Source of the DNA: Thalassococcus_A lentus
Lineage (GTDB): Bacteria; Pseudomonadota; Alphaproteobacteria; Rhodobacterales; Rhodobacteraceae
Length of the DNA stretch: 64,000 nt
Direction of reading: 5' to 3'
Assembly: GCF_028023555.1 (NCBI RefSeq)
Contig: NZ_JAQIOY010000003.1
Span: forward strand, 1-64,000
The notes under the pieces are model-generated. The model was not told the DNA's origin and ran no database searches. It was given only the letters and a program-made list of their open reading frames with translations. Numbering within the stretch: position 1 is the stretch's first letter; each line of letters opens with the position of its first letter. The position numbers and the translations under genes were made by a program. This document shows, piece after piece, positions 34,857-42,949 of this stretch.

Positions 34857-35357
34857 ATGACTTCTACGGCGCACTCGCACGGTTTTGTAACCAAAGGCAT
34901 CCACTGGTTGTCGGCTGGCTTGATCGGCTATGGCTATCTGAAAGGGCTGGACGATGTTGCGCAGCTCTCGCATCCGGGCGTGATGCAGTTTGAGGTGGCT
35001 TTCGCCCTTGGTCTGGGTGCACTTTTTCTGTTGCGGCTGTTCTGGACCAAAGGGGCGGCCGGCGCGACGCGCCTGCCAACGGATGCACCAAAGTGGGAAC
35101 ACTTTGCGTCAAAGGCCGTCCATGTTGGCCTCTATGCCTCGGTGTTCGGCATTGTCTTATCCGGGTTGGGCATTGCGCTGGCCTATACAACCTCTGTTCT
35201 TGGGGGCCTGTTCCAATCGGCAATGATCGGTTTGCATGAATTCGCGCTTTCCGCACTGCCTGTTTTGCTGCTGGCCCATATCGCCGGGGCGATCTGGCAC
35301 AAAGTCGTCCGCCGCGACGGTGTTCTGGAAAGCATGACAGGTAAATTGCCGCTCTAA
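34857..35357 (+). CDS. Cytochrome b561 family protein
   Basis: 166 residues with four membrane helices and the histidines expected to hold two b haems: HGFVTKGIHWLSAG, KAVHVGLYASV, MIGLHEFALS and LLAHIAGAIWHKVVRRDG. It carries electrons between quinol and periplasmic acceptors or superoxide. The ATG at 34857 follows AGGACGG; a longer overlapping reading upstream is out of character. A terminator follows. Confidence 0.87.
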   Translation: MTSTAHSHGFVTKGIHWLSAGLIGYGYLKGLDDVAQLSHPGVMQFEVAFALGLGALFLLRLFWTKGAAGATRLPTDAPKWEHFASKAVHVGLYASVFGIVLSGLGIALAYTTSVLGGLFQSAMIGLHEFALSALPVLLLAHIAGAIWHKVVRRDGVLESMTGKLPL

Positions 35358-35382
35358 GTTCTCACTCACGGAGCAAAACTTG

Positions 35383-35413
35383 GGGTCGCCGTCGCAAGAC
35401 AGGCGGCCCTTTT
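35383..35413 (+). terminator. Terminator after cytochrome b561
   Basis: Eight-pair stem GGGTCGCC/GGCGGCCC (35383-35390 with 35402-35409, one G-T pair) followed by TTTT. Confidence 0.6.
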
Positions 35414-35525
35414 CTATGGCCGGGTGACAGTCAGCCCATGCCAAGAGCGCATAGCCGCCCCCTCGCATTTCGGGGTTCTCGACGGGTGCGGGCCTGCCCA
35501 ACTGTTGTTGGGAAAGGAGAGTGCC

Positions 35526-36092
35526 ATGCTTGATACCTATAATATTCGCGAAGACGCCATGCCCGAGGACATGCGCTTCCTGCTTTCACGATATCCGCGA
35601 GAAAGCTGGGAAGACCACCCTGGCTTTGCCGAGAAGACCCGGCATTGGCTGGGCGCGCATCAGATGTTTCGTCGCGTTGCCAGTCGCATTCGCGTGGACA
35701 CCGAAGAGGTTCTGAACCGCGATCTCGCCGTTGATGAATACGCAGGGCGTCTGTCGCATTTCGGCGGAGGGCTGGTGTCAAACCTTCACGGCCATCATGG
35801 CTGGGAAGACCACAGCTATTTCCCGGAACTGTCGGCAGCCGACCCGCGGTTTGACGCCGGGTTGGAGTTGCTGGAACAGGATCATGCTGACCTTGATCGG
35901 GTGCTTGACGATTTCACGCGCAGTGCAAACCGCGCGATCAAATTGTCCGGGTTGGATGCCAACCAGGCCCGCGAAGAAGCAGCGCAGGTCCTTAAGGCGT
36001 CGCAAACCATTGAGGCCTTCCTGCAGCGTCATTTGACCGATGAAGAAGAACTGGCCGTACCAATTATCTTGCATCACCGGTTGAGAGGGTGA
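35526..36092 (+). CDS. Hemerythrin HHE-domain protein
   Basis: 188 residues, all helical, with metal-type histidine/glutamate motifs spread as in hemerythrin-like proteins: NLHGHHGWEDHSYFPEL, LLEQDHADLDRVLDDF and FLQRHLTDEEELAVP. Such domains bind a di-iron centre and O2, NO or redox signals. AAGGAGAG upstream of ATG 35526 decides the start. It lies 10 bases before the glutathionyl-hydroquinone reductase gene, so the two are likely co-transcribed. Confidence 0.82.
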   Translation: MLDTYNIREDAMPEDMRFLLSRYPRESWEDHPGFAEKTRHWLGAHQMFRRVASRIRVDTEEVLNRDLAVDEYAGRLSHFGGGLVSNLHGHHGWEDHSYFPELSAADPRFDAGLELLEQDHADLDRVLDDFTRSANRAIKLSGLDANQAREEAAQVLKASQTIEAFLQRHLTDEEELAVPIILHHRLRG

Positions 36093-36102
36093 CACTGCCA
36101 CC

Positions 36103-37125
36103 ATGACAAACGACAAATCTGTTCAGGAAGATCAGTCACAGGCCAAGGCGCGCCGTGCGCGGGGTGAATTCGTGCGCGGCGTCAGCGGCTTCAGGCATGC
36201 CATCGGTGATCCGGATTTTCCGGCAGAGCCCGGACGCTATCATTTGTTTGTCGCGTTGAACTGCCCGTGGTGTCACCGTGTGACTCTGGCCCGTGGTGTT
36301 CTGGGGTTGGAAGACGGCATCACAATGAGCGTGGCCTTTCCCAATCGTACGGATGAGGCCGATCCGGAAGGTCCGAACCTTTGGGAGTTTGCGCCGGATC
36401 GCAAGGCGTCCCTGACCGGTGCAGCATTGCCGGAATGCACGCGTGACACCGGAACCGGACGTGACGTCAGACTGGCAAAGGACATCTACCGCGCTGAAGG
36501 CTCGGAGGAACAATCGGTTCCGATCCTGTATGACAAAGTGGCCGGACGTATCGTGAACAACGAAAGCGCCGAGATTATTCGCATGCTGGACCGACACGCC
36601 GGGGCGCTGGCGGGATCTGAACTCTCATGGGACCGGCCGATACTTGTTCCCAGTGATCCGGCGGTTCTACAGCATGTCGAAGCGTTGAATGAACGGATTT
36701 ATGTCACCATCAATAACGGAGCCTATAAAGCCGGTTTTTCCTCTGACCAGACGGTCTATGCCAAGGCGTTTGATGCCTATTTCGAGACGCTAGGTTTCCT
36801 GAACGATCTGCTATCTGATGGTAGGCCATTTCTAACGGGCCCTGACTTTGGCGAAGCTGATTTGCGCTTGTTCCCAACACTTTATCGCCATGACCCGGTC
36901 TACTATGTCCGGATGAAACTGAATGGTGGGCGGATCGTTGATTATCCGCACCTATGGCGTTGGCTTTGCCGCGTTTACGCAATCAAAGGGGTGCAAGGCG
37001 CCGGATCCTTGATCCACTGCCGGCAGGGTTATTTCGGACGATCCTGGAACGGTGTCGTGCCTCTTGGACCACTGGTTCCGATGACCTATCCCGAGGCCTA
37101 TGAACATCCTGAGCTGGCCGGATGA
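36103..37125 (+). CDS. Glutathionyl-hydroquinone reductase (Xi-class GST)
   Basis: 340 residues with the Xi-class active site in LNCPWCHRVTLARG (CPWC, catalytic first Cys), VPILYDKVAGRIVNNESAEI for glutathione binding, and the helical C-domain with NNGAYKAGF and FLTGPDFGEADLRLFPTL. It reduces glutathionyl-hydroquinones, protecting against quinone by-products. Family length (about 320-340) fits. Confidence 0.9.
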   Translation: MTNDKSVQEDQSQAKARRARGEFVRGVSGFRHAIGDPDFPAEPGRYHLFVALNCPWCHRVTLARGVLGLEDGITMSVAFPNRTDEADPEGPNLWEFAPDRKASLTGAALPECTRDTGTGRDVRLAKDIYRAEGSEEQSVPILYDKVAGRIVNNESAEIIRMLDRHAGALAGSELSWDRPILVPSDPAVLQHVEALNERIYVTINNGAYKAGFSSDQTVYAKAFDAYFETLGFLNDLLSDGRPFLTGPDFGEADLRLFPTLYRHDPVYYVRMKLNGGRIVDYPHLWRWLCRVYAIKGVQGAGSLIHCRQGYFGRSWNGVVPLGPLVPMTYPEAYEHPELAG

Positions 37126-37223
37126 ACGCGCAGGCTTTCCGCGTTCAAGCGAACAAAGGCATTGCGTTTGCTTGACCTCTTGGCGTGATCCGGTCAGTAA
37201 AACCCAAAGGACCGGAGGGGCTG

Positions 37224-38012
37224 ATGACGATTTCACTGAATGGCAAGCGCGGGCTCATTATGGGTGTCGCCAACGAACGATCCATTGCCTGGGGTATTGC
37301 AAAGGCCTGTGCCGAAGCGGGGGCCGAGCTGGCATTCACCTATCAAGGAGAGGCGTTCGGCAAACGGCTGGAGCCTTTGGCGGCCTCGGTCGGCAGCGAT
37401 TTCATGGTGGACGTCGACGTGACGGACGAAGCCAGCCTTGATGCCGCGTTTGACGCGCTGGGGCAGCGCTGGGATCGGCTGGATTTCGTGGTGCATGCCA
37501 TCGCCTATTCGGACAAGTCCGAACTGCAGGGCCGCATCCTGAATACCACCCGTGACAACTTCAAAAACTCAATGGACATTTCGGTCTTCAGCTTCATTGA
37601 CGTCGCCCGGCGGGCGCAGCCGCTGATGACCGAAGGCGGGACATTGCTGACCATGACTTACATGGGATCAAACCGCGTGACGCCGAACTATAACGTCATG
37701 GGCGTTGCCAAGGCGGCGCTGGAATCGGCCACGCGGTATCTTGCAAATGATCTGGGGCCCGAAGGCATCCGTGTGAATGCTGTATCGCCCGGCCCGATGA
37801 AAACATTGGCGGGTGCTGCCATTGGCGGCGCGCGCAAGACCTACAAGCACACGGACCAGAATGCGCCGCTGGGCGGCAATGCAACTCTGGAAGCTGTTGG
37901 CGGAACGGCAGTCTGGCTGATTTCCGATGCTGGCGCCTGCACGACAGGGGAAGTCGTCCGAGTGGATGGCGGGTTCCATGTCTTGGGCATGCCGCAGTAC
38001 GACAATCTTTGA
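37224..38012 (+). CDS. fabI: Enoyl-[acyl-carrier-protein] reductase [NADH]
   Basis: 262 residues, FabI-type short-chain reductase: GLIMGVANERSIAWGIAKA for NADH binding, SMDISVFSF, catalytic Tyr-x6-Lys in YNVMGVAKAAL, and RVNAVSPGPMKTLA. It performs the last reduction of each fatty acid elongation round. GGAGGGG seven bases upstream supports ATG 37224 rather than an upstream codon. Confidence 0.93.
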   Translation: MTISLNGKRGLIMGVANERSIAWGIAKACAEAGAELAFTYQGEAFGKRLEPLAASVGSDFMVDVDVTDEASLDAAFDALGQRWDRLDFVVHAIAYSDKSELQGRILNTTRDNFKNSMDISVFSFIDVARRAQPLMTEGGTLLTMTYMGSNRVTPNYNVMGVAKAALESATRYLANDLGPEGIRVNAVSPGPMKTLAGAAIGGARKTYKHTDQNAPLGGNATLEAVGGTAVWLISDAGACTTGEVVRVDGGFHVLGMPQYDNL

Positions 38013-38070
38013 TTTGTAAACTGGGGCGCCTTTGGCGCGCCGGTTTGATTGCGTTCAGGCCACGCAGGCC

Positions 38071-38112
38071 TTGGGGAGGGCGCCGCCCTCCCCAAACCCC
38101 TCTGGGGATATT
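38071..38112. repeat. Palindromic intergenic element, likely bidirectional terminator
   Basis: An 11-pair perfect stem TTGGGGAGGGC/GCCCTCCCCAA (38071-38081 with 38085-38095, loop GCC) is followed by a small CCCC-TCT-GGGG hairpin and ATATTTTT. It sits between the convergent fabI and the glycosyltransferase-like gene. Its form suggests a dispersed Roseobacter repeat used as terminator; copy number cannot be judged from this window. Confidence 0.55.
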
Positions 38113-38153
38113 TTTGCACGAAGAAACATAGCGCCCTTGTCACGGGTGTCTGG

Positions 38154-39065
38154 TCAGAACCATTGACCGGGCTCCATAAGGCCGAGGTCCAGCAGCTGGC
38201 GGGAGTGCCATTCAAATGCTGTGGAATTGTGCCAGCGGAAGGTGCGGATATCGAATGTGCTGCCCGGATTGGACTTCAGCGCCTTGGCCGTGCGGAATGA
38301 GGCAATCGATGCGGTCAGGTTGTTGTGCCAGGGGCAGGCGTAGGTGTTGTATTCTTCGTCTGACAGGGTGTGATCGTCCCGCAGGGTCAAACCGGGCTTT
38401 GCCTTGAACAAGCTGATACGGTCGATCTTGCGGCGCGCCTGGGGAACGTGTTCTTCGTAGCGCCAGCGCAGGCCGCCGTAGAAGTTCAATTGCCGTTCCT
38501 TGGGGTGATTGTGGTTATCCGGATCATTGCGGGCAAGCGCGTAGTAGCCGGACCGGTCCAGGTGGGCATCGTCCAGATTGACAGCATTGGGGCAGCGATC
38601 CAGATCGCCTGCATAAAGATCGACCACATAGGTCAGCATGGCGTCGCGGCGTTCTTCGGTGTGGAAGGCCAGAAGCTCGGTGATCAGGCGCGTCTCACAG
38701 AACGGATAGAATAGGTATTCGGCGTTATAGCAGTAGTAGAGCCAAACCCCGGGAGCCGCCGCGATGACTGCGTTTACGGCATTTGGGACGGCGCCTTCGC
38801 TGCGGATGTCGAAATCGATCCGGTGGACCTTATCCGTCAGATCGGGCGGCATGTCCCAGAGCGGGCTGACGAAGGCCAAAACGGTTTTGAAGCCAAGGTG
38901 CCGATGGTGCCGCAGGGTTGTATCCAGCTCGACGTCGTCTTCGGAAAAGATCAAGGCAACCGGCCCTTTGGTCAGGGCGGCCTTGTTTTGGTTCAGAAAG
39001 TCGTCAAGTCCAGTGTAATGCATGCCCATTCCCTTTGGCACAGAATCGGTGAAAATCTCGTGCAT
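38154..39065 (-). CDS. Conserved protein, possible family-2-type glycosyltransferase
   Basis: 303 residues, soluble. VALIFSEDDVELDTTLRHHR followed by LGFKTVLAFVSP resembles the start of GT-A fold family 2 glycosyltransferases that begin with an EWxxHHxxLGF-like pattern, and an acidic IDFDI lies near residue 83. The C-terminal half (DRISLFKAKPGLTLRDDH, FRWHNSTAFEWHSRQL) is unknown to me. It is divergent from miaB with 62 bases between starts; starts at the ATGs near 39029 or 39023 are also possible. Function uncertain. Confidence 0.6.
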   Translation of the reverse strand: MHEIFTDSVPKGMGMHYTGLDDFLNQNKAALTKGPVALIFSEDDVELDTTLRHHRHLGFKTVLAFVSPLWDMPPDLTDKVHRIDFDIRSEGAVPNAVNAVIAAAPGVWLYYCYNAEYLFYPFCETRLITELLAFHTEERRDAMLTYVVDLYAGDLDRCPNAVNLDDAHLDRSGYYALARNDPDNHNHPKERQLNFYGGLRWRYEEHVPQARRKIDRISLFKAKPGLTLRDDHTLSDEEYNTYACPWHNNLTASIASFRTAKALKSNPGSTFDIRTFRWHNSTAFEWHSRQLLDLGLMEPGQWF

Positions 39066-39127
39066 TGCAAGGCAGGCAGATTCTGCGTTATCTGCGCGCT
39101 CTGTACCCCGCCACGGAGGCCAATTGC

Positions 39128-40429
39128 ATGTCTGCTCCCAAAAAGCTGTATATCAAGACCTATGGCTGCCAGATGAATGTCTACGACAGTGAGCGTATGG
39201 CAGAGGCTCTGGCTGGGTATGAGTCGACCGATACGCCGGATGACGCGGATATGATCCTGCTGAACACCTGCCATATCCGTGAAAAGGCAGCTGAGAAGGT
39301 TTATTCCGAACTTGGTCGGTACAAAGGTTTGAAGGCGGACAAGCCTGATCTCAAAATCGGTGTTGCCGGCTGCGTCGCGCAGGCCGAGGGCGAAGAGATC
39401 ATGAAGCGCCAGCCTATGGTCGATCTGGTTGTTGGTCCGCAAAGCTATCACCGGTTGCCGGAACTGGAGGCCAAGGCGCGTAGCGGGCAAAAGGCGCTGG
39501 ATACCGATTTTCCCGAAGAGGACAAATTCGAACACCTGAAATCGCGTCCCAAGGCCAAACGCGGACCAACGGCCTTTCTGACGGTTCAGGAAGGGTGTGA
39601 TAAGTTCTGCGCGTTTTGCGTGGTGCCCTATACCCGCGGTGCAGAAGTGTCGCGCCCGGCTGATCGGATTGTGAGCGAGGCGCGCGATCTGGTTGAGCGC
39701 GGGGTGCGTGAAATTACGCTCTTGGGGCAGAATGTGAATGCCTATCACGGGCATGAACGGGGCTTGGCAGGTTTGATCCGTGCGCTGGCAGAGATTGAAG
39801 ATCTGAAACGTATCCGTTTTACCACTTCTCATCCCAACGATATGGACGACGATCTGATTGCGGCGCATGGCGATTGTGAAAAGCTGATGCCCTATCTGCA
39901 TTTGCCGGTTCAGGCGGGCAGCGACAAGATCCTCAAGCGGATGAATCGCCAGCATACGCGCGACGACTATTTCAGGATCATTGATCGGCTGCGCGAGGTG
40001 CGTCCCGATTTACACCTGTCTGGCGATTTCATCGTCGGATTTCCGGAAGAGACGGAAGAGGATTTTGCCCAGACCCTCGATCTGATTGAGCGGGTGAAAT
40101 ACGGATCTGCCTTTTCGTTCAAATACTCGACCCGTCCCGGCACGCCGGCGGCAGAACGTGATCAATTGCCTGAAAGCGTCAAGGATGAGCGGCTTCAGCG
40201 CTTGCAAGCCTTGTTGGTCAGTCAGCAGCGTTCTTTGCAGGATGCCATGGTTGGAAAAACGGTCAATGTACTGTTCGAAAAGCCGGGCAGATTGCCTGGT
40301 CAGATGGTCGGAAAGTCAGAATATCTGCATGCCGTTCACGTAGAATCGGACACGCTGATTCCGGGCGATTTGCGATCTGTCCGAATCGTCGAGAGCGGAC
40401 CGAACTCTTTGAAGGGTGTTCTGAACTAA
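39128..40429 (+). CDS. miaB: tRNA-2-methylthio-N6-dimethylallyladenosine synthase MiaB
   Basis: 433 residues: an N-terminal MTTase domain with cysteines in TYGCQMNVYDSE, LNTCHIREKA and AGCVAQAEG for the auxiliary 4Fe-4S cluster, a radical-SAM core with CDKFCAFCVVPYTRG, and a C-terminal TRAM domain (LFEKPGR, MVGKSEYLHAVHVE). It methylthiolates A37 of tRNAs reading UNN codons. GGAGG precedes the ATG at 39128. Confidence 0.95.
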   Translation: MSAPKKLYIKTYGCQMNVYDSERMAEALAGYESTDTPDDADMILLNTCHIREKAAEKVYSELGRYKGLKADKPDLKIGVAGCVAQAEGEEIMKRQPMVDLVVGPQSYHRLPELEAKARSGQKALDTDFPEEDKFEHLKSRPKAKRGPTAFLTVQEGCDKFCAFCVVPYTRGAEVSRPADRIVSEARDLVERGVREITLLGQNVNAYHGHERGLAGLIRALAEIEDLKRIRFTTSHPNDMDDDLIAAHGDCEKLMPYLHLPVQAGSDKILKRMNRQHTRDDYFRIIDRLREVRPDLHLSGDFIVGFPEETEEDFAQTLDLIERVKYGSAFSFKYSTRPGTPAAERDQLPESVKDERLQRLQALLVSQQRSLQDAMVGKTVNVLFEKPGRLPGQMVGKSEYLHAVHVESDTLIPGDLRSVRIVESGPNSLKGVLN

Positions 40430-40653
40430 GGCAAACCTTGGGTGAACAAGGACCTTTAAGCCTCTGATTTAGATGAAACTTTCAACAGTTCTGCTCACCT
40501 AAGAGAATTGTTTCCGATTTCGTGACAATCCACAGCCCTTTTCGCTTCACACCTGCGCATTGTTTGATAAGGTGTTGATTATAGTAAATTTGCGCGTTCC
40601 GCTGCCAATTTTGGGTGCGCGTGGGGGAAACACAAACCATAGGGACAGAGGCT

Positions 40654-41253
40654 GTGGCTAAACACATGACCAATGCCATCGGCGCAGTTGCGCTGGCTGT
40701 CGTCGCCGGTATTGCGGGGGCTGCACCCGCGTATGCCGAAAAGGCGGGGGCAAATAATCCGTTTATTTCGACGCAAAACACACGCACCATTCAGGGCGAA
40801 CAGTATATTCCGGGTATCTGGGTTGATCCCGATGGCTGCGAACACTGGGTGATGGACGACGGTGTCGAGGGCTACATGAGCCCGCACGTCAATCGTAAGG
40901 GTATCCCGGTTTGCAACCGTGGTAACACCTGTGGTGTGATGAACTCTGATCAGTTCTTCGCTACAAACTCGCACCGTATTTCACCGCAGGGACAGGCCAA
41001 ACTGGCCGAGTTCTTCCGGAGCGCTGGTGCGACTTCGTATATCATCGCAGGTCACACTGACAGCCGTGCGTCTGACAGCTACAACATGAAGCTGTCCTAC
41101 AACCGTGCGCTTTCGGTTGCGAACGTTGCGAAATCAGTGGGTGCCCGCATCGCGGACGTCCGTGGTTACGGTGAACGCCTGCCCGTGGCTTCCAACGGCA
41201 GCGCACATGGCATGGCAAAGAACCGCCGTGTCGAAATCATCTGCATTCGCTAA
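40654..41253 (+). CDS. OmpA-family envelope protein with N-terminal WVDPDGC module
   Basis: 199 residues: signal peptide (IGAVALAVVAGIAGAAPAYA), a 34-residue module (40813-40914, beginning GIWVDPDGCEHW and ending PVC), and a C-terminal OmpA peptidoglycan-binding domain with AGHTDSRASDSYNMKLSYNRA-type motif and NRRVEI. It should anchor to peptidoglycan. The start may be GTG 40654 or ATG 40666. The same 34-residue module occurs in the lipoprotein encoded 15 bases downstream. Confidence 0.82.
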   Translation: MAKHMTNAIGAVALAVVAGIAGAAPAYAEKAGANNPFISTQNTRTIQGEQYIPGIWVDPDGCEHWVMDDGVEGYMSPHVNRKGIPVCNRGNTCGVMNSDQFFATNSHRISPQGQAKLAEFFRSAGATSYIIAGHTDSRASDSYNMKLSYNRALSVANVAKSVGARIADVRGYGERLPVASNGSAHGMAKNRRVEIICIR

Positions 41254-41268
41254 AAGGGGCTGATTGTT

Positions 41269-41598
41269 ATGAAACTGACCAAATTGGCTCTTTTGCTGGG
41301 CGCGGGTGTTGCGCTGGCAGGTTGTGAAGGCGCAGGCCTTGAAGGCTTTGGCGAGTACGGACCTGACAAAAGCGTTGACCGTGGCATCGACAAAGATGAC
41401 CTGAGCAATATGCGCGCAGGTGTCTGGATCGACCCAAATGGCTGTGACCACTGGATCATCGACGATGGCGTCGAAGGTTACCTGTCCCAGCGTTTGGACA
41501 AATACGGCAAGCCCGTCTGTTCCGGTACGGCACCGCCGACCATCGCAACGGGTGACTTCAAGCAGGGCTCGACGTCGATCATCGGCGACCCGCTCTAA
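41269..41598 (+). CDS. Lipoprotein carrying the WIDPNGC module
   Basis: 109 residues with a lipoprotein signal (LALLLGAGVALAGC, lipidated Cys at residue 19) and the 34-residue module at 41419-41520, GVWIDPNGCDHW to PVC, 20 of 34 residues identical to the copy in the OmpA-like protein upstream. Two cysteines in the module could form a disulfide. Likely in an operon with that gene and followed by a terminator. Function unknown. Confidence 0.75.
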   Translation: MKLTKLALLLGAGVALAGCEGAGLEGFGEYGPDKSVDRGIDKDDLSNMRAGVWIDPNGCDHWIIDDGVEGYLSQRLDKYGKPVCSGTAPPTIATGDFKQGSTSIIGDPL

Positions 41599-41619
41599 AG
41601 TACAGTACGTGTTTCCCAG

Positions 41620-41651
41620 AAAGCCGCCGTGCAATAGCCCGGCGGCTTTCG
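41620..41651 (+). terminator. Terminator after the lipoprotein gene
   Basis: Nine-pair stem AAAGCCGCC/GGCGGCTTT (41620-41628 with 41641-41649) ending in the T-run of its own arm. Confidence 0.7.
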
Positions 41652-41818
41652 CTGTTTTCCGGCCCAAGTCATGGGTTTTTTTGATCTCTTGGGCTGCGCC
41701 TCATTTGTGCGTTCTGCGAAGCGGCACACAAATTCTTGTGTGAAACCCGAGCAAGCTGTGGACATGTGGCATTTGGCTTGGCAATCTTGGAATCAACACG
41801 CCACTTCAGGAGAGATGT

Positions 41819-42808
41819 GTGACGAGCCAGATCATTGAAACCGCACCACCATCGGAAACCATCTTGGAGTTTCCGGACAATCGGCTCCTGATTGATCTAT
41901 GCGGCGAATACGATCGCCATCTGACCCACATCGAAGCGCGTACCGGTGTGCAAATCCTGCGACGCGGAAATCATCTTGCGGTGCATGGGCCCGCGGATGG
42001 GCAATCCGAAGCGGCTGACGTGCTGCGCGCGCTCTATGACAGGCTTGAACAGGGGCGCGAAGTATCCAAAGCCGAAATTGACCGCCAGTTTCGCATGGCC
42101 GGGGAAGACGAGCCGCAAGATCAGCTGGAAATGTTTGCGGGCGGCGCGGTCGAGATCAAGACCCGCAAGAAACTGGTTGAGCCCAGAACAGATGCCCAAA
42201 AGGCCTATGTCCAATCATTGTTCTCCAATGAGCTGGCGTTCGGGATTGGTCCGGCGGGCACGGGTAAGACCTATCTTGCCGTAGCGGTGGGTGTGAACAT
42301 GCTGATCACCGGTGCCGTAGACAAAATCATCTTGTCGAGGCCAGCCGTCGAAGCCGGTGAAAAGCTTGGCTATTTGCCCGGTGACATGAAGGATAAGGTC
42401 GATCCCTACATGCAGCCGCTTTACGATGCGCTGAATGATTTTCTGCCCGGCAAACAGCTGGCAAAGATGATCGAGGAAAAGACCGTGGAGATCGCGCCTC
42501 TGGCGTTCATGCGCGGCCGTACACTGTCCAATGCATTTGTGGTTCTGGATGAGGCCCAAAACGCAACCTCTATGCAGATGAAGATGTTCCTCACACGCCT
42601 CGGTGAGGGGTCTCGCATGGTCATTACCGGTGATCGGACACAGATTGATTTGCCGCGCGGTGTCCCGTCTGGCTTGGCAGATGCGGAGCGCTTGCTGAAC
42701 AGAATTCCGAATATCTCGTTTAACTACTTTACTGGCAAAGATGTGGTGCGGCATCCGTTGGTCGCAGCGATCATCGAAGCCTATGAGGCTGACGCGCCCA
42801 AGGCGTGA
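41819..42808 (+). CDS. PhoH-family ATPase
   Basis: 329 residues: an N-terminal KH-like part and a P-loop ATPase with GIGPAGTGKTYLAVAVG, SRPAVEAGEKLGYLPGDMKDK and VVLDEAQNATSMQMKMFLTR. GTG 41819 follows AGGAGAGAT. In alphaproteobacteria phoH precedes ybeY and helps RNA processing. Here a large unrelated gene lies between the two. Confidence 0.92.
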   Translation: MTSQIIETAPPSETILEFPDNRLLIDLCGEYDRHLTHIEARTGVQILRRGNHLAVHGPADGQSEAADVLRALYDRLEQGREVSKAEIDRQFRMAGEDEPQDQLEMFAGGAVEIKTRKKLVEPRTDAQKAYVQSLFSNELAFGIGPAGTGKTYLAVAVGVNMLITGAVDKIILSRPAVEAGEKLGYLPGDMKDKVDPYMQPLYDALNDFLPGKQLAKMIEEKTVEIAPLAFMRGRTLSNAFVVLDEAQNATSMQMKMFLTRLGEGSRMVITGDRTQIDLPRGVPSGLADAERLLNRIPNISFNYFTGKDVVRHPLVAAIIEAYEADAPKA

Positions 42809-42860
42809 AGACCTGGAAACGCAGTATTTCCATTTTGGAATAAGTTTGCCCGTGCAGCAT

Positions 42861-42893
42861 CGAAATTTCGTGTTAGTGTTTACCTAAGGTAAA
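42861..42893. promoter_or_regulatory. Two adjacent palindromes upstream of the PIG-L gene
   Basis: CGAAATTTCG (42861-42870) is a perfect 10-base palindrome, and nine bases later TTTACCTAAGGTAAA (42879-42893) is a perfect 6-bp inverted repeat with a 3-base centre. They lie 57-90 bases before the chosen start codon, where operators for a dedicated regulator would be expected. No regulator can be named. Confidence 0.4.
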
Positions 42894-42949
42894 TTAATTG
42901 GTTGGCCCTTGGGGCATTTTCAAACAATTGGTTTTCTAAGGATTCAACC

